Part shown: positions 28,602-39,759 of the stretch, piece after piece | Layout: the number at the start of each line of letters is the position of its first letter | How positions within the stretch are numbered: position 1 is the first letter of the stretch | Assembly (NCBI RefSeq): GCF_016132545.1 | Contig: NZ_CP066167.1 | Span: forward strand, 3,093,501 to 3,157,500 | DNA length: 64,000 nt | Reading direction: 5' to 3' | Origin: Spongiibacter nanhainus | Lineage (GTDB): Bacteria > Pseudomonadota > Gammaproteobacteria > Pseudomonadales > Spongiibacteraceae | Program-made: the position numbers and the translations under genes | The notes under the pieces: model-generated | Seen by the model: only the letters and a program-made list of their open reading frames with translations | The model's database searches: none | Told to the model about the DNA's origin: nothing

Positions 28602-28694
28602 TCAGATTACTCCAATCAATCCTGTTTTAATAAACGAGTACGCCGTACTGCTTAGGGCTGTTAACAAGCCGCAGACGGACCGCCGCGCGAAAGG
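28602..28694 (-). promoter_or_regulatory. Alpha-operon mRNA leader
   Basis: About 93 nt of leader separate the predicted start site from the rpsM ATG. In E. coli the equivalent leader folds into a pseudoknot bound by S4. Inverted repeats are present here (for example around GTACGGCGTAC), but the pseudoknot was not modelled. Confidence 0.4.
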
Positions 28695-28700
28695 CGCAGT

Positions 28701-28729
28701 AGTCTATCCGCAAGACACTCACAAATCAA
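28701..28729 (-). promoter_or_regulatory. Alpha-operon promoter
   Basis: Minus strand TTGATT (28724-28729), 17-bp spacer and TAGACT (28701-28706), followed by a GC-rich segment. It sits between rpmJ and rpsM, where an alpha-operon promoter is expected. Confidence 0.7.
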
Positions 28730-28744
28730 GCCCCAAAGCCGGGA

Positions 28745-28861
28745 TTAACCCTGGCGCTGCTTGTGACGGGGCTCTGCGCTGCAGATAACCCGTACCACGC
28801 CTTTGCGACGAACAATTTTACAATTGCGGCAAATAGCTTTTACTGATGCGCGAACTTTCAT
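28745..28861 (-). CDS. rpmJ: 50S ribosomal protein L36
   Basis: A 38-residue ribosomal protein, translated by hand from ATG 28861 to TAA 28745: [17 protein letters not shown] at the start and ending in PRHKQRQG. It has the Cys-x2-Cys pair (C11, C14), C27 and H32, so it is the zinc-binding (C+) form. Last gene of the spc operon after secY, as in E. coli. Confidence 0.97.
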   Translation of the reverse strand: MKVRASVKAICRNCKIVRRKGVVRVICSAEPRHKQRQG

Positions 28862-28897
28862 AACCACACTCCAAACGAGCCACTCGCAACCCCCGCC

Positions 28898-30226
28898 TTA
28901 GCGGGCGCCGCTACCATAGTTTTTCAAATTTGCCTTTTTCATCACCGAGTCGTACTGGTGAGACATCATGTGGGACTGGACCTGGGACATGAAGTCCATA
29001 ACCACAACCACCACAATCAGCAACGAGGTACCACCGAGATAAAACGGCACATTCCAGAACACCACCAAAAATTGAGGCAGCAAACACACTGCGGCGATGT
29101 AAAGCGAGCCGAACATGGTCAAACGCGTCAATACACCATCAATATAACTGGCGGTTTGCTTACCGGGACGAATACCTGGCAGGAACGCTCCGGAACGTTT
29201 CAAATTATCCGCAACTTCATCCGGGTTAAACATCAACGCGGTGTAGAAGAAGCAGAAGAAAATAATCAGTGCTGAGAACAGCAAAATATTCAACGGTTGC
29301 CCAGGGCCAATCGCCAAAGCCAATTCCTGCAGCCACTCCATACCGTCCTGGCTTTGCCCTACCCACTGGGCAATCGATGCGGGGAACAGCAGAATAGAGC
29401 TGGCAAAAATTGCGGGAATGACCCCGGCCATATTCACCTTCAAAGGCAGATGACTTTGCTGCCCTTGATACATGCGATTGCCGCGCTGTTGCTTGGCATA
29501 ATTCACTGTAATCCGCCGCTGGCCACGCTCGATGAAAACAACAAAGTAAACCACCGCTACCGCCAGCACCAAAATGGCTAACAGCACCAGTATATTCAGT
29601 TCACCCTGGCGAGCTTGCTCGAGGGACTGCCCAACAGCAGCCGGTAGCCCGGCGACGATACCGGCAAAGATCAGCATGGAAATACCATTGCCGATACCCC
29701 GCTCGGTGATTTGCTCGCCAAGCCACATCATAAAGACGGCGCCGGTAACCAGCGAAACCACAGCGGTAAAATAGAAACTCAGGTCGGCGTTAAAGGCCAA
29801 ACCTTGGTTTGCGAGGCCTACGGTCATACCCGTCGCTTGCAGCAGCGCCAGCACCACCGTCAGGTAACGGGTGTATTGGCTTATCTGCCTGCGACCAGCC
29901 TCGCCTTCTTTTTTCAGCGCCTCAAGTTGAGGGCTGACTGCGGACATCAACTGCATGATGATGGACGCAGAAATGTAGGGCATGATCCCCAAGGCCAGGA
30001 TGCTCATCCGCTCCAGAGCACCGCCTGAAAACATGTTGAACAGCCCGAGTACAGTTCCCTGATTCTGATTAAACAGAGCGGCTAGCTGCTCCGGGTTAAT
30101 CCCGGGCACCGGAATGTGGGTGCCGATACGATAGACAATAATCGCCAGCAACAGAAAACGAAGGCGAGCCAAGAGCTCGCCTAATCCGGATTGCTTACCA
30201 GTTGACAGGGGACCGGGTTTCGCCAT
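28898..30226 (-). CDS. secY: Preprotein translocase subunit SecY
   Basis: Central channel of the Sec translocon in the inner membrane. The 442-residue protein has ten predicted membrane helices. The plug-containing first loop follows [18 protein letters not shown], and the cytoplasmic loop regions that bind SecA and ribosomes are present ([52 protein letters not shown]). Full length. It is encoded between rplO and rpmJ; its partner SecE is encoded in this window at 55859-56224. Confidence 0.98.
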   Translation of the reverse strand: MAKPGPLSTGKQSGLGELLARLRFLLLAIIVYRIGTHIPVPGINPEQLAALFNQNQGTVLGLFNMFSGGALERMSILALGIMPYISASIIMQLMSAVSPQLEALKKEGEAGRRQISQYTRYLTVVLALLQATGMTVGLANQGLAFNADLSFYFTAVVSLVTGAVFMMWLGEQITERGIGNGISMLIFAGIVAGLPAAVGQSLEQARQGELNILVLLAILVLAVAVVYFVVFIERGQRRITVNYAKQQRGNRMYQGQQSHLPLKVNMAGVIPAIFASSILLFPASIAQWVGQSQDGMEWLQELALAIGPGQPLNILLFSALIIFFCFFYTALMFNPDEVADNLKRSGAFLPGIRPGKQTASYIDGVLTRLTMFGSLYIAAVCLLPQFLVVFWNVPFYLGGTSLLIVVVVVMDFMSQVQSHMMSHQYDSVMKKANLKNYGSGAR

Positions 30227-30238
30227 GGGGTATGCGCC

Positions 30239-30682
30239 TTATTCCTCGACTTTGCCGCCGGCTTTCTCGATTGCTTCCCGAGCACCTTTGGTGACCGCCA
30301 ACCCTTTCAGGCTCACAGCTTTTTTGATGTCACCAGACAGAAACACTTTTGCGCGTTCGATGTTATTGCTGATCAAGTCCGCGCGCTTGAGCGCGTCCAG
30401 GTCAATAACAGCATCTTCTACACGGTTCAGCTCGGACGTGCGAATCTGTGCAGTGACTTGTGCCAAACGGGAGTTAAAGCCGTATTTAGGCAGGCGTTTC
30501 TGCAGTGGCATTTGGCCGCCCTCGAAACCGGGACGAACACTACCACCAGAGCGAGCTTTCAAACCTTTGTGACCGCGGCCACCTGTTTTACCCAAACCGC
30601 TACCGATACCGCGACCAACGCGCTTTGCGTTTTTGGTACGGCCAGGTGCTGGGCTCAACGTGTTAAGACGTAAATCAGTCAT
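30239..30682 (-). CDS. rplO: 50S ribosomal protein L15
   Basis: Late-assembly large-subunit protein. The 147-residue product opens [17 protein letters not shown] and has the Gly/Arg-rich [20 protein letters not shown] (22-41) and the [18 protein letters not shown] block. Normal length. It lies 3 bp after rpmD and 12 bp before secY. Confidence 0.98.
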   Translation of the reverse strand: MTDLRLNTLSPAPGRTKNAKRVGRGIGSGLGKTGGRGHKGLKARSGGSVRPGFEGGQMPLQKRLPKYGFNSRLAQVTAQIRTSELNRVEDAVIDLDALKRADLISNNIERAKVFLSGDIKKAVSLKGLAVTKGAREAIEKAGGKVEE

Positions 30683-30685
30683 CCC

Positions 30686-30862
30686 TTACACCTCAACCTT
30701 TACCAGATAGTTAACTTTATTGATCATGCCACGCACTGACGGGGTATCTTCAACCTCGACGGTGTGACCGATCCGGCGCAAGCCCAGGCCAGCTACGCAA
30801 GCTTTGTGGGACTTCAGGCGCCCGGCAATGGAGCGCACTTGAGTTACTTTGATTTTGCTCAT
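30686..30862 (-). CDS. rpmD: 50S ribosomal protein L30
   Basis: A 58-residue large-subunit protein with [34 protein letters not shown] and the C-terminal [16 protein letters not shown] 30862 is used; a TTG two codons upstream also gives an open frame but overlaps the Shine-Dalgarno (GGTTGGA). It is between rpsE and rplO. Confidence 0.97.
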   Translation of the reverse strand: MSKIKVTQVRSIAGRLKSHKACVAGLGLRRIGHTVEVEDTPSVRGMINKVNYLVKVEV

Positions 30863-30882
30863 TTCCAACCCTGCCCCTTGTC

Positions 30883-31395
30883 TTAGCCCAGGATCTCTTC
30901 TACCGATTTGCCGCGCTTTGCTGCGACTTCATCTGGAGAAGAAATGCTTTGCAGTGCTTTGATGGTAGCGCGAACCACGTTCACCGGATTGGTAGAGCCG
31001 TAGCACTTAGCCAAAACGTTGTGAACACCGGCAATTTCCAGCACCGCACGCATCGCACCACCGGCGATTACACCAGTACCATCAGACGCAGGCTGCATGT
31101 AAACCTTGGATGCACCGTGGTTAGCTTTAACCGCGTACTGAATCGTATCACCCTTGATATCCACCTGAACCATGTTGCGACGGGCGGACTCCATGGCCTT
31201 CTGGATAGCGACGGGCACTTCGCGAGCCTTGCCGCGGCCAAAACCGACCTTACCGTTACCATCACCAACCACCGTCAGCGCGGTAAAGCTGAAGATCCGG
31301 CCACCTTTAACTACTTTGGCAACACGATTTACCTGTACCAGTTTTTCCTGGAGGCCTTCTGTGTTTGCGTTGTCTTTCTGCTCGTTGAATGCCAT
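30883..31395 (-). CDS. rpsE: 30S ribosomal protein S5
   Basis: Forms part of the mRNA entry site with S3 and S4 and affects decoding accuracy. The 170-residue protein shows the double-stranded-RNA-binding-like N-terminal domain ([39 protein letters not shown]) and the C-terminal domain ending in [11 protein letters not shown]. The spectinomycin-site loop VKGGR is wild type. It lies between rplR and rpmD. Confidence 0.98.
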   Translation of the reverse strand: MAFNEQKDNANTEGLQEKLVQVNRVAKVVKGGRIFSFTALTVVGDGNGKVGFGRGKAREVPVAIQKAMESARRNMVQVDIKGDTIQYAVKANHGASKVYMQPASDGTGVIAGGAMRAVLEIAGVHNVLAKCYGSTNPVNVVRATIKALQSISSPDEVAAKRGKSVEEILG

Positions 31396-31405
31396 CGCCT
31401 AAACC

Positions 31406-31756
31406 TTAGAATTCCAAACCGCCTTCGCGGGCCGCATCTGCCAACGCCTTCACTCGACCGTGGAAACGGAATCCACTGCGATCAAAGGCCACCTGTGTTA
31501 CGCCCGCTGCCTTGGCGCGGTCAGCAATCAATTTACCAACACCGGCTGCTGCTGAAATATTGCCAGTAGCGTTGCCGCGCAGCTCTTTATCCAAGGTGGA
31601 AGCGCTAGCGAGGACTTTATCGCCTTCGGCTGCAATCACCTGGGCATACATGTGGCGGGGCGTACGGTGTACGCTCAAGCGCACTGCGCGCAGTTCACGC
31701 ATTTTGTTTCGAGCGCGGCGGGCGCGACGCAATCTTGATACTTTTTTATCGCTCAT
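31406..31756 (-). CDS. rplR: 50S ribosomal protein L18
   Basis: Binds 5S rRNA with L5 and helps dock it in the central protuberance. The 116-residue product begins [35 protein letters not shown] with its Arg-rich 5S-binding arm and ends [25 protein letters not shown]. Normal length, between rplF and rpsE. Confidence 0.98.
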   Translation of the reverse strand: MSDKKVSRLRRARRARNKMRELRAVRLSVHRTPRHMYAQVIAAEGDKVLASASTLDKELRGNATGNISAAAGVGKLIADRAKAAGVTQVAFDRSGFRFHGRVKALADAAREGGLEF

Positions 31757-31766
31757 AACCTAGCCC

Positions 31767-32300
31767 TTACTTCTTCTTCGCTTCTTTACGACGAATCATT
31801 TCGTCTTCGTAGCGAACACCTTTACCCTTGTAAGGCTCTGGCGGACGGAAAGCTCTAATCTCCGCGGCCACTTTGCCCAACATCTGCTTGTCATTGCCAC
31901 TGAGCACGATCTCAGTCTGGCTTGGCGTTTCCGCCTTAACACCTTCAGGCAGCGCGTAATCAATCGGGTGAGACAGCCCTACCACCAAGTTAAGGCTATT
32001 ACCGCTCGCTTTGGCCCGGTAACCAACACCATTGAGAATCAATTTGCGCTGAAAACCTTCACTCACACCAATGACCATATTGTTAGTCAAGGAGCGCATG
32101 GTTCCCGCCATCGCCCAGCCGTTTTTTGCGCCTTCGCGGGCGGCAAACACCAGCTGACCATCTTCTTGCTTCACTTCAACGGCTTCGTGCAGGGGCATGG
32201 ACATGTTGCCATTTTTGCCTTTCACTGCGATCGCACCGCCGTCGAGCTTGACCTCTACCCCTTTGGGCAGCGTCACTGGACTTTTCGCTACTCTAGACAT
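31767..32300 (-). CDS. rplF: 50S ribosomal protein L6
   Basis: Large-subunit protein next to the sarcin-ricin loop, where elongation factors bind. The 177-residue protein has two repeated domains and the C-terminal signature [24 protein letters not shown]. It starts [17 protein letters not shown]. It lies between rpsH and rplR. Confidence 0.98.
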   Translation of the reverse strand: MSRVAKSPVTLPKGVEVKLDGGAIAVKGKNGNMSMPLHEAVEVKQEDGQLVFAAREGAKNGWAMAGTMRSLTNNMVIGVSEGFQRKLILNGVGYRAKASGNSLNLVVGLSHPIDYALPEGVKAETPSQTEIVLSGNDKQMLGKVAAEIRAFRPPEPYKGKGVRYEDEMIRRKEAKKK

Positions 32301-32328
32301 CTTTAGAACTCTTCAAGCTGTCAATCAT

Positions 32329-32724
32329 TTAGAAAACGGTGCAAAGCACTTCGCCACCGACACCTGCCGCCCGCGCGGCGCGATCTGTCATTACACCAGA
32401 GCTGGTGGAGACAATCGCAACGCCCAAGCCACCACGTACCGAAGGCAACTCGTCTTTACCTGCATAGGACCGCAGACCAGGGCGACTTACACGCTGGATT
32501 TCTGCGATAACCGGCTTGCCCTGGAAGTACTTGAGCTCAACAAAGAGAGACGCCTTACCGCCGTTCTCCTCGACGCGCCAACCCGCAATGTAACCCTCGC
32601 CTTCCAATACGGCGGCTACCGCTTTTTTCAGCTTTGAAGCCGGAATTTCAACAACAGTCTTACCTGCCATTTGAGCGTTGCGGATGCGGGTCAACATATC
32701 CGCCAGAGGATCTTGCATGCTCAT
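32329..32724 (-). CDS. rpsH: 30S ribosomal protein S8
   Basis: Primary 16S rRNA-binding protein; in E. coli it represses spc-operon translation by binding the rplE start region. The 131-residue product starts [18 protein letters not shown] and has the C-terminal [18 protein letters not shown] signature. The first ATG is used, as in the E. coli protein. Confidence 0.98.
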   Translation of the reverse strand: MSMQDPLADMLTRIRNAQMAGKTVVEIPASKLKKAVAAVLEGEGYIAGWRVEENGGKASLFVELKYFQGKPVIAEIQRVSRPGLRSYAGKDELPSVRGGLGVAIVSTSSGVMTDRAARAAGVGGEVLCTVF

Positions 32725-32784
32725 GTTTTGCTCCCATCGATCGCCGCAACTCGCGGCGGCAAAATACTTATTCCAGTTACCTAA

Positions 32785-33090
32785 TTACCAGCTGGCTTTT
32801 ACCAGACCCGGAACGTCGCCACGCATGGCGGCTTGACGCAGCTGGTTGCGGCACAGACCAAATTTACGATACACACCATGAGGACGACCGGTGACCTGGC
32901 AACGGCGACGCTGACGAACAGGGCTGGCGTTGCGCGGCAGCTTTTGAAGCTTAACCTGGGCATCCCACTTTTCTTCATCACTGGCGTCCAGGCTGGAAAT
33001 AATTGCCTTCAGCTCTGCACGCTTGGCAGCGTATTTAGCGACGGTGCGTGCGCGCTTTGCTTCCCGCGCTTTCATTGACTGCTTTGCCAT
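32785..33090 (-). CDS. rpsN: 30S ribosomal protein S14
   Basis: Head protein of the 30S subunit. The 101-residue form with [24 protein letters not shown] and [18 protein letters not shown] is the long zinc-free (C-) type: it lacks the two CxxC pairs of the short form. Between rplE and rpsH in the spc operon. Confidence 0.98.
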   Translation of the reverse strand: MAKQSMKAREAKRARTVAKYAAKRAELKAIISSLDASDEEKWDAQVKLQKLPRNASPVRQRRRCQVTGRPHGVYRKFGLCRNQLRQAAMRGDVPGLVKASW

Positions 33091-33104
33091 ATGCCGGAGT
33101 CCTC

Positions 33105-33644
33105 TTAACCTTTAAATGGGAAGCGGAACGCTTTCAGCAGCGCACGGCCTTCCTCATCGTTGCGAGCGGTCGTAGTAATGGTGATATCGAGACCACGCAA
33201 CTTATCGACTGTGTCGTAATCAATTTCAGGGAAGATAATTTGCTCGGTCACACCCATCGCAAAATTTCCCCGTCCGTCAAACGACTTGGGGCTAACACCC
33301 CGGAAGTCCCTTACACGGGGGATCGCTACAGTAATCAGGCGATCCAGAAATTCGTACATGCGCTCACGACGCAAAGTTACTTTGCAGCCGATAGGCCATC
33401 CGTCGCGAATTTTAAAACCTGCGATGGATTTGCGGGCTTTGGTCACGACCGGCTTTTGACCGGACACTTTTTCCAAATCACCCAGCGCTGCCTCAAGAAC
33501 TTTCTTATCCCCAGCTGCTTCACCCACACCCATGTTCAGAGTGATCTTGGTAATACGGGGAACTTCCATCGGGTTCGCCAGGCCCAGCTCTTCAATCAGC
33601 TTGGCCTTCAACTCGTTGTTATACAATTCCTGTAAACGTGCCAT
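33105..33644 (-). CDS. rplE: 50S ribosomal protein L5
   Basis: Binds 5S rRNA and contacts P-site tRNA and S13 across the intersubunit bridge. The 179-residue protein has the [18 protein letters not shown] motif, the tRNA-contacting loop [18 protein letters not shown] and [19 protein letters not shown] near the end. Normal length. Confidence 0.98.
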   Translation of the reverse strand: MARLQELYNNELKAKLIEELGLANPMEVPRITKITLNMGVGEAAGDKKVLEAALGDLEKVSGQKPVVTKARKSIAGFKIRDGWPIGCKVTLRRERMYEFLDRLITVAIPRVRDFRGVSPKSFDGRGNFAMGVTEQIIFPEIDYDTVDKLRGLDITITTTARNDEEGRALLKAFRFPFKG

Positions 33645-33657
33645 TTTCTATAAACCC

Positions 33658-33975
33658 CTACGCGTCCACCGCTTCGCCGCTGGATTTAAAAATCCGGCTC
33701 TTGCTGCCGTCGTCGGCAACCTTGATTCCAACGCGATCCGCCTTGTTGGTGGACGGGTTGAAAATCGCCACATTAGAAATGTGGAGAGGCGCCTCTTTCT
33801 CGACAATTCCACCAGCCACACCCAACTGCGGGTTGGGACGCTGGTGTTTCTTAACCATATTGATGCCGGCAACCAAGACTCGGCCATTGTCCAACACTTT
33901 TTGGACTTTGCCGCGTTTACCTTTGTCTTTACCGGTCAAGACGATAATTTCGTCTTCACGTTTAATCTTGCGCAT
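33658..33975 (-). CDS. rplX: 50S ribosomal protein L24
   Basis: Assembly-initiator protein of the large subunit. The 105-residue product has the N-terminal KOW motif ([20 protein letters not shown], 4-23) and the C-terminal [24 protein letters not shown]. Between rplN and rplE at the start of the spc operon. Confidence 0.98.
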   Translation of the reverse strand: MRKIKREDEIIVLTGKDKGKRGKVQKVLDNGRVLVAGINMVKKHQRPNPQLGVAGGIVEKEAPLHISNVAIFNPSTNKADRVGIKVADDGSKSRIFKSSGEAVDA

Positions 33976-34005
33976 AGCTGACCTCAGTCTTCCCCAGTTC
34001 GCCCT

Positions 34006-34374
34006 TTACAATACTTCCGGGGCCAGTGAGATAATTTTCATAAATTTCTCGCTGCGCAGCTCCCGGGTTACCGGACCAAAAATACGAGTGCCCACGGGCG
34101 CCAGACTGTTGTTGAGCAACACAGCGGCATTGTCGTCAAATTTGATCGTTGAACCGTCACTGCGGCGTACACCCTTTTTAGTGCGCACTACCACCGCGGT
34201 CATCACTTGGCCTTTCTTCACCTTGCCGCGGGGAATGGCTTCCTTGACCGTCACTTTGATCAAATCGCCGACGCGAGCGTAGCGACGGTGAGAACCGCCA
34301 AGCACCTTGATGCACATAACCTGGCGAGCGCCACTGTTATCCGCAACTTCCAAATAGCTTTCTGTTTGAATCAT
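34006..34374 (-). CDS. rplN: 50S ribosomal protein L14
   Basis: Conserved large-subunit protein at bridge B5/B8 and the binding site of RsfS. The 122-residue sequence starts [17 protein letters not shown] and has the [20 protein letters not shown] and [14 protein letters not shown] signatures. First gene of the spc part, with only 57 bp after rpsQ and no clear promoter in between. Confidence 0.98.
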   Translation of the reverse strand: MIQTESYLEVADNSGARQVMCIKVLGGSHRRYARVGDLIKVTVKEAIPRGKVKKGQVMTAVVVRTKKGVRRSDGSTIKFDDNAAVLLNNSLAPVGTRIFGPVTRELRSEKFMKIISLAPEVL

Positions 34375-34431
34375 CTCTCACTCCAAACCCGTCAACTGTG
34401 CCTCTCGCGATCAACACAGGCCGTCGGCCGT

Positions 34432-34698
34432 TTATATCTGAGTCGCGGTTTCTTCAACCCGCAACAGGGTCCAGGATTTGTTTTTGGACAGTGGGCGAGT
34501 TTCGCTCACTGTTACCGTATCGCCTGCTTTACACTCATTATTTTCATCATGAGCGTGGATCTTTGATGAGCGTGTAATGTACTTCCCATAGATGGGATGC
34601 TTAACACGACGCTCAATCAGTACAGTGATGGTTTTATCCATCTTGTCGCTGACGACCTTCCCGGTGGCGGTACGAGCGCTCTTTGCTGCTTCTGACAT
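34432..34698 (-). CDS. rpsQ: 30S ribosomal protein S17
   Basis: Small-subunit OB-fold protein that binds 16S rRNA early in assembly. The 88-residue product has [19 protein letters not shown] and [19 protein letters not shown], then [17 protein letters not shown]. Last gene of the S10 group, 1 bp after rpmC. Confidence 0.98.
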   Translation of the reverse strand: MSEAAKSARTATGKVVSDKMDKTITVLIERRVKHPIYGKYITRSSKIHAHDENNECKAGDTVTVSETRPLSKNKSWTLLRVEETATQI

Positions 34699-34699
34699 C

Positions 34700-34891
34700 T
34701 TAGTTACCTGCCTTTTCCTGGAGCACGGTTTTCACGCGCGCAATGTCACGACGGGTTTGTTTCAACAGATGCGTCTGCGCCAATTGACCGCTGTTTTTCT
34801 GCATCCGCAGTTTAAACTGGCTCTCGAGCAGCTGAACGAGTTCAGCATTCAACTCTTCCAGTGATTTATCGCGCAATTCAACAGCCTTCAT
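34700..34891 (-). CDS. rpmC: 50S ribosomal protein L29
   Basis: A 63-residue helical-hairpin protein at the tunnel exit, near the SRP and trigger-factor site. It reads [20 protein letters not shown] and has the [14 protein letters not shown] end. ATG 34891 overlaps the rplP stop as TGATG; the codon before is GTG and could also initiate. Confidence 0.97.
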   Translation of the reverse strand: MKAVELRDKSLEELNAELVQLLESQFKLRMQKNSGQLAQTHLLKQTRRDIARVKTVLQEKAGN

Positions 34892-35304
34892 CACATCACC
34901 ACCCGCTTAACAAATGCTGTGGGGACCGGAATTTTGGCTGCGGCAAGTGCAAAGGCCTCGCGCGCCAATTCTTCGGGCACACCCTCAACTTCATACAACA
35001 CTTTCCCGGGCTGAATCTGGGCTACCCAGTACTCGACATTACCCTTACCTTTACCCTGACGTACTTCCAGCGGCTTTTCGGTGATGGGCTTATCGGGAAA
35101 CACCCGAATCCAAATTTTCCCGCCCCGCTTGATGTGGCGAGTCATGGCACGACGCGCCGCTTCGATCTGGCGAGCGGTGATTCGTCCGCGACCTACGGCC
35201 TTCAGACCAAAATCACCAAAGCTGACTTTGCTGCCACGCTCTGCCAGACCGCGGTTGCGGCCCTTCTGTACCTTGCGAAACTTCGTGCGCTTCGGCTGTA
35301 ACAT
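34891..35304 (-). CDS. rplP: 50S ribosomal protein L16
   Basis: Helps position A-site tRNA at the peptidyl-transferase centre. The 137-residue product starts [19 protein letters not shown] and has [24 protein letters not shown] and the [12 protein letters not shown] block with the conserved Arg region that is hydroxylated in E. coli. Between rpsC and rpmC. Confidence 0.98.
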   Translation of the reverse strand: MLQPKRTKFRKVQKGRNRGLAERGSKVSFGDFGLKAVGRGRITARQIEAARRAMTRHIKRGGKIWIRVFPDKPITEKPLEVRQGKGKGNVEYWVAQIQPGKVLYEVEGVPEELAREAFALAAAKIPVPTAFVKRVVM

Positions 35305-35316
35305 CTTGCGTAACCC

Positions 35317-35991
35317 TTACTCTGAAACTTTCTTGGCCTTGGCTTCTACGGCATCGCGTTTTGTAGCGAGGACTTCACCTTTGAAGATCCACACTTTGAC
35401 ACCGATGATGCCGTACGTAGTCGCCGCTTCGTGGGTCGCGTAATCAATATCTGCACGCAGTGTATGCAGCGGCACACGACCTTCCCGATACCACTCTGTC
35501 CGGGCGATCTCGGCACCGCCAACACGGCCGCTCACCTGAACTTTGATGCCTTCAGCGCCCTGGCGCATCGCGTTTTGTACAACACGCTTCATAGCGCGCC
35601 GGAACATGACACGGCGTTCGAGCTGCTGGGCCACGTTCATGGCTACCAGCTTGGCATCCAGGTCCGGCTTGCGAACCTCTTCAATATTGATATGAACCGG
35701 CACACCCATTTTGTCGGTCATCTCTTTGCGAAGCTTATCGACGTCTTCGCCTTTTTTACCGATGACAATACCGGGGCGCGCAGTGTGAATTGTAATGCGC
35801 GCCGTCTGCGCGGGGCGCTCGATGACAATTCGACTTACTGATGCGTTAGCAAGTTTGTCCTGCAGATACTCGCGGACTTCCAGATCAGTAATCAGGTTCG
35901 CGGCGTACTGGTCACTGCCGGCGTACCATACTGAATTGTGCTCTTTTACGATGCCCAGCCGAATGCCGGTCGGGTGTACTTTCTGACCCAT
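35317..35991 (-). CDS. rpsC: 30S ribosomal protein S3
   Basis: Forms the mRNA entry tunnel with helicase activity. The 224-residue protein has the N-terminal [27 protein letters not shown] motif, a type II KH domain with [14 protein letters not shown] (the GxxG loop), and the C-terminal [29 protein letters not shown]. Full length, between rplV and rplP. Confidence 0.98.
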   Translation of the reverse strand: MGQKVHPTGIRLGIVKEHNSVWYAGSDQYAANLITDLEVREYLQDKLANASVSRIVIERPAQTARITIHTARPGIVIGKKGEDVDKLRKEMTDKMGVPVHINIEEVRKPDLDAKLVAMNVAQQLERRVMFRRAMKRVVQNAMRQGAEGIKVQVSGRVGGAEIARTEWYREGRVPLHTLRADIDYATHEAATTYGIIGVKVWIFKGEVLATKRDAVEAKAKKVSE

Positions 35992-36005
35992 TTGGTCTTC
36001 TCCTA

Positions 36006-36344
36006 CTAGCCTTCGCTATCGGCAACTTTAATGGTGATGTGACAGGATCTCTTCAGAATCCGGTCCGCTCGACCTTTGGCGCGAGGACGCAGACGCTTCA
36101 TAGTCATGCCCTCGTCAACAAAGATGGTTGATACTTTCAGCTCGTCGACATCCGCACCTTCGTTGTGCTCAGCATTGGCAATCGCCGAGTTAAGCACTTT
36201 CTTGATGATGCCCGCCGCTTTCTTTGAGCTGAAGCCCAACAGATCCAGCGCCTCTTCTACACCCTTGCCGCGAATTTGATCGGCGACCAAGCGAGCCTTC
36301 TGGGCAGAGATACGCGCGCCTTTTAAATGTGCCGCTACTTCCAT
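36006..36344 (-). CDS. rplV: 50S ribosomal protein L22
   Basis: Its extended beta-hairpin lines the exit tunnel. The 112-residue product begins [30 protein letters not shown] and has [23 protein letters not shown] in the hairpin region, with no macrolide-resistance-type deletion. The open frame runs 34 codons upstream, but those overlap rpsS and lack homology, so ATG 36344 is used. Confidence 0.97.
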   Translation of the reverse strand: MEVAAHLKGARISAQKARLVADQIRGKGVEEALDLLGFSSKKAAGIIKKVLNSAIANAEHNEGADVDELKVSTIFVDEGMTMKRLRPRAKGRADRILKRSCHITIKVADSEG

Positions 36345-36369
36345 CGTCAAAGCCTCTTCCGACCCAAGC

Positions 36370-36645
36370 TTAACGCTTGGCCTTTTTGTCAGCCACGTGA
36401 CCTTTGTAGGTCCGACTCGCGGCAAATTCACCCAATTTATGCCCAACCATGTCCTCGGAGATCAGCACCGGAACATGTTGACGACCGTTATGAACCGCGA
36501 TGGTCAAGCCCACCATTTCAGGCAGAATCATCGAACGGCGAGACCAGGTTTTAATTGGTCGACGATCGTTTTTCTCTACCGCTTCCTCAACCTTCTTCAG
36601 AAGATGAAGGTCAATAAACGGTCCTTTCTTCAATGAACGTGGCAC
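36370..36645 (-). CDS. rpsS: 30S ribosomal protein S19
   Basis: Head protein next to S13, contacting the A-site tRNA region. The 91-residue product has [40 protein letters not shown] and the [19 protein letters not shown] end. Between rplB and rplV. Confidence 0.98.
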   Translation of the reverse strand: MPRSLKKGPFIDLHLLKKVEEAVEKNDRRPIKTWSRRSMILPEMVGLTIAVHNGRQHVPVLISEDMVGHKLGEFAASRTYKGHVADKKAKR

Positions 36646-36673
36646 AAGCTATTCCTCTTTACTCTGACTGTGC

Positions 36674-37498
<825 letters not shown>

Positions 37499-37515
37499 GT
37501 GAACCAGCTCCAGAC

Positions 37516-37812
37516 TTATTCAGCAATCGCAAAGTCGATATCTTGACCTTGCGCCAGGCTTACGTAAGCCTTTTTCCAATTTGGCTTCTTGCTCAAGCCG
37601 AAGCGGTTACGCTTGACTTTGCCTTTAACATTGACGGTGCGAACATCGACGACGTCGACCTTAAAGAGCGCCTCAACGGCATTCTTCACTTCCAACTTAC
37701 TGGCGCCCGGCAACACTTTAAACACTACCTGGTTGCCCGCGTCGCCAGCCATCGCGGCCTTTTCGGAAACGTGGGGGCCGAGCAGCACCTTATAAATACG
37801 CTCTGATTTCAT
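37516..37812 (-). CDS. rplW: 50S ribosomal protein L23
   Basis: Docking site at the tunnel exit for trigger factor and SRP. The 98-residue protein has [32 protein letters not shown] motif and the [16 protein letters not shown] extended loop. Its ATG overlaps the rplD stop by 4 bp. Confidence 0.98.
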   Translation of the reverse strand: MKSERIYKVLLGPHVSEKAAMAGDAGNQVVFKVLPGASKLEVKNAVEALFKVDVVDVRTVNVKGKVKRNRFGLSKKPNWKKAYVSLAQGQDIDFAIAE

Positions 37813-38429
37813 CCCAACAGCTCCTCAACTTCTTTCAGCGCAGCCACGGTCACAACTACTTTCTCATAACCAATCAAGCTAACCGGATCGACACCTTTCA
37901 CATCGCGCACATCAACGTTGTGCAGATTGCGTGACGCAAGATACAAGTTACCGTTCACTTCGCTGGTGATAACCAGAGCGCTATCGGCACCGTATTCACC
38001 CAGCGACTTCACAAGCAGCTTGGTTTTGGGTGCTTCCAGCACCAAATCTTCCAGCACAACCAGGCGACCCTGGCGCGCCAACTCAGAGAAAATCGAGCGC
38101 ATCGCAGCGCGGTACATTTTGCGATTAACTTTCTGAGTGTGATCCTGGGGCTTGGCTGCAAAAGTGGTACCACCACCGCGCCAGATAGGGCTGCGGATAG
38201 TACCTGCACGGGCACGGCCCGTACCTTTTTGACGCCAGGGTTTCTTACCACCACCGCTTACTTCAGCGCGGGTTTTCTGAGCACGAGTACCCTGACGAGC
38301 ACCGGCCAGATAGGCGGTTACAACCTGATGCACCAGATCTTCATTAAATTCGCGAGCAAAAGTTACGTCGGAAACCTGAACGGTTCCTGCCGCTTCGCCG
38401 CTACCGGGTTTGGCAATATTCAATTCCAC
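37809..38429 (-). CDS. rplD: 50S ribosomal protein L4
   Basis: Exit-tunnel protein and, in E. coli, autogenous repressor of the S10 operon at both transcription and translation levels. The 206-residue product has the tunnel loop with [20 protein letters not shown] and the [12 protein letters not shown] block. Full length. It overlaps rplW by 4 bp. Confidence 0.98.
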   Translation of the reverse strand: MELNIAKPGSGEAAGTVQVSDVTFAREFNEDLVHQVVTAYLAGARQGTRAQKTRAEVSGGGKKPWRQKGTGRARAGTIRSPIWRGGGTTFAAKPQDHTQKVNRKMYRAAMRSIFSELARQGRLVVLEDLVLEAPKTKLLVKSLGEYGADSALVITSEVNGNLYLASRNLHNVDVRDVKGVDPVSLIGYEKVVVTVAALKEVEELLG

Positions 38430-38440
38430 TGCTTAGCCCC

Positions 38441-39085
38441 CTAGGAATTTTTAGCTTTCACAGCGGGACGCACAATCACGTCACCACCAGGCGCACCGGG
38501 AATCGAACCTTTTACAAGAATAAGGTTCCGCTCTGCGTCCACACGCACCACCTCGAGAGTCTGAACAGTTACACGCTCAGCACCCATGTGACCCGCCATC
38601 TTCTTGCCTTTAAACACCCGACCCGGGGTTTGGCACTGACCGATAGAACCGGGCGCACGGTGAGACAAAGAGTTACCGTGGGTCGCGTCCTGCATGTGGA
38701 AGTTCCAACGCTTTACGCCACCCTGAAAGCCCTTACCTTTGGACTGACCGGTGATATCTACTTTTTGACCTGCTTCGAAAGCCGCTACTGTCAGCTCGGC
38801 GCCAACTTCTGGCGCGTCGTCTGCACTTTCGAGACGAAACTCCCACAAGCCGCGACCAGCTTCCACACCTGCCTTAGCAAAGTGGCCAGCTTCCGCTTTG
38901 GAGATACGTGATGCCTTGCGCGAGCCGGCAGTCACCTGCACAGCACCGTAGCCGTCTACATCACTTGCTTTGACACGAGTAACGCGATTGGGCTCTACCT
39001 CAATCACCGTTACCGGAACAGAAATGCCGTCGTCAGTAAAAACGCGCGTCATGCCGCTCTTACGACCGACCAAACCAATAGTCAT
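38441..39085 (-). CDS. rplC: 50S ribosomal protein L3
   Basis: Initiates 50S assembly and reaches the peptidyl-transferase centre. The 214-residue protein has [20 protein letters not shown], the central [21 protein letters not shown] block with the Gln that PrmB methylates in E. coli, and [13 protein letters not shown]. Between rpsJ and rplD. Confidence 0.98.
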   Translation of the reverse strand: MTIGLVGRKSGMTRVFTDDGISVPVTVIEVEPNRVTRVKASDVDGYGAVQVTAGSRKASRISKAEAGHFAKAGVEAGRGLWEFRLESADDAPEVGAELTVAAFEAGQKVDITGQSKGKGFQGGVKRWNFHMQDATHGNSLSHRAPGSIGQCQTPGRVFKGKKMAGHMGAERVTVQTLEVVRVDAERNLILVKGSIPGAPGGDVIVRPAVKAKNS

Positions 39086-39190
39086 TGCTCCAACCTCTCA
39101 GTGTACGGGGCTTTCACCCTCTATGGCCACGCTCTCGCGTGTTACACAACCCAGGGCCAGCCCCTGAGCGGGTCTGAATTTCAGTATTTT

Positions 39191-39502
39191 TTAGCCGAGG
39201 CTAATTTGTACTTCTACACCAGCCGCCAGATCTAGCTTCATCAATGCGTCTACAGTTTTTTCTGTAGGCTCAACAATATCCAACATGCGCTTATGGGTGC
39301 GGATTTCGTACTGATCACGCGCATCCTTATTTACATGTGGCGACACCAACACTGTGTAGCGCTCTTTACGCGTGGGCAAAGGAATGGGTCCCTTAACCTG
39401 CGCACCAGTCCGCTTAGCAGTATCGACAATCTCTTGTGTCGAGGCATCGATGAGGCGGTGATCAAAAGCTTTTAAACGAATGCGAATCCGTTGATTTTGC
39501 AC
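39191..39502 (-). CDS. rpsJ: 30S ribosomal protein S10 (NusE)
   Basis: Head protein of the 30S subunit that also acts as NusE in antitermination complexes with NusB and links to NusG. The 103-residue product is nearly standard: [18 protein letters not shown] and [20 protein letters not shown]. It starts at GTG 39502 with GGGAG about 9 nt upstream. First gene of the S10 operon. Confidence 0.98.
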   Translation of the reverse strand: MQNQRIRIRLKAFDHRLIDASTQEIVDTAKRTGAQVKGPIPLPTRKERYTVLVSPHVNKDARDQYEIRTHKRMLDIVEPTEKTVDALMKLDLAAGVEVQISLG

Positions 39503-39580
39503 CTGATCAAACTCCCATCCCGAAACCGCTTCGAGCCACTATCGCCGCCATGGACGAGTCGACCCGAAAAAAGAAGCGGC

Positions 39581-39609
39581 ATGTTAATGATGTACGCCAG
39601 ACTTGTCAA
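39581..39609 (-). promoter_or_regulatory. S10-operon promoter
   Basis: Minus strand perfect TTGACA (39604-39609), 17-bp spacer, TAACAT (39581-39586). About 70 nt of leader precede rpsJ. It lies downstream of the tuf terminator, so S10 can be expressed independently of the str operon. Confidence 0.8.
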
Positions 39610-39690
39610 CAAGTATTTGGACACACAGCAGAATTTAAGCCGCCAACCGGGCTTGGAGCGCAAAATTACACGCCCCTTAAGCCTCTACCA

Positions 39691-39718
39691 AGAAAGGGAG
39701 GCCGAGGCCTCCCTTTCT
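39691..39718 (-). terminator. str-operon terminator after tuf
   Basis: A perfect 13-bp inverted repeat (39691-39703 and 39706-39718) with a purine/pyrimidine stem ending in TTTCTT on the minus strand. It sits 40 bp after the tuf stop codon and before the S10 promoter. Confidence 0.8.
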
Positions 39719-39759
39719 GCTACTACCGCACCCTCTCCTCTCGGAGGGGGGCGACGTCG

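Noticed and set aside
36345..36446. N-terminal extension of L22 (and similar ones of L21, S11, S12 and FabA)
   Set aside because: The upstream codons overlap neighbouring genes or leaders and lack homology; the internal ATG matches the family start.
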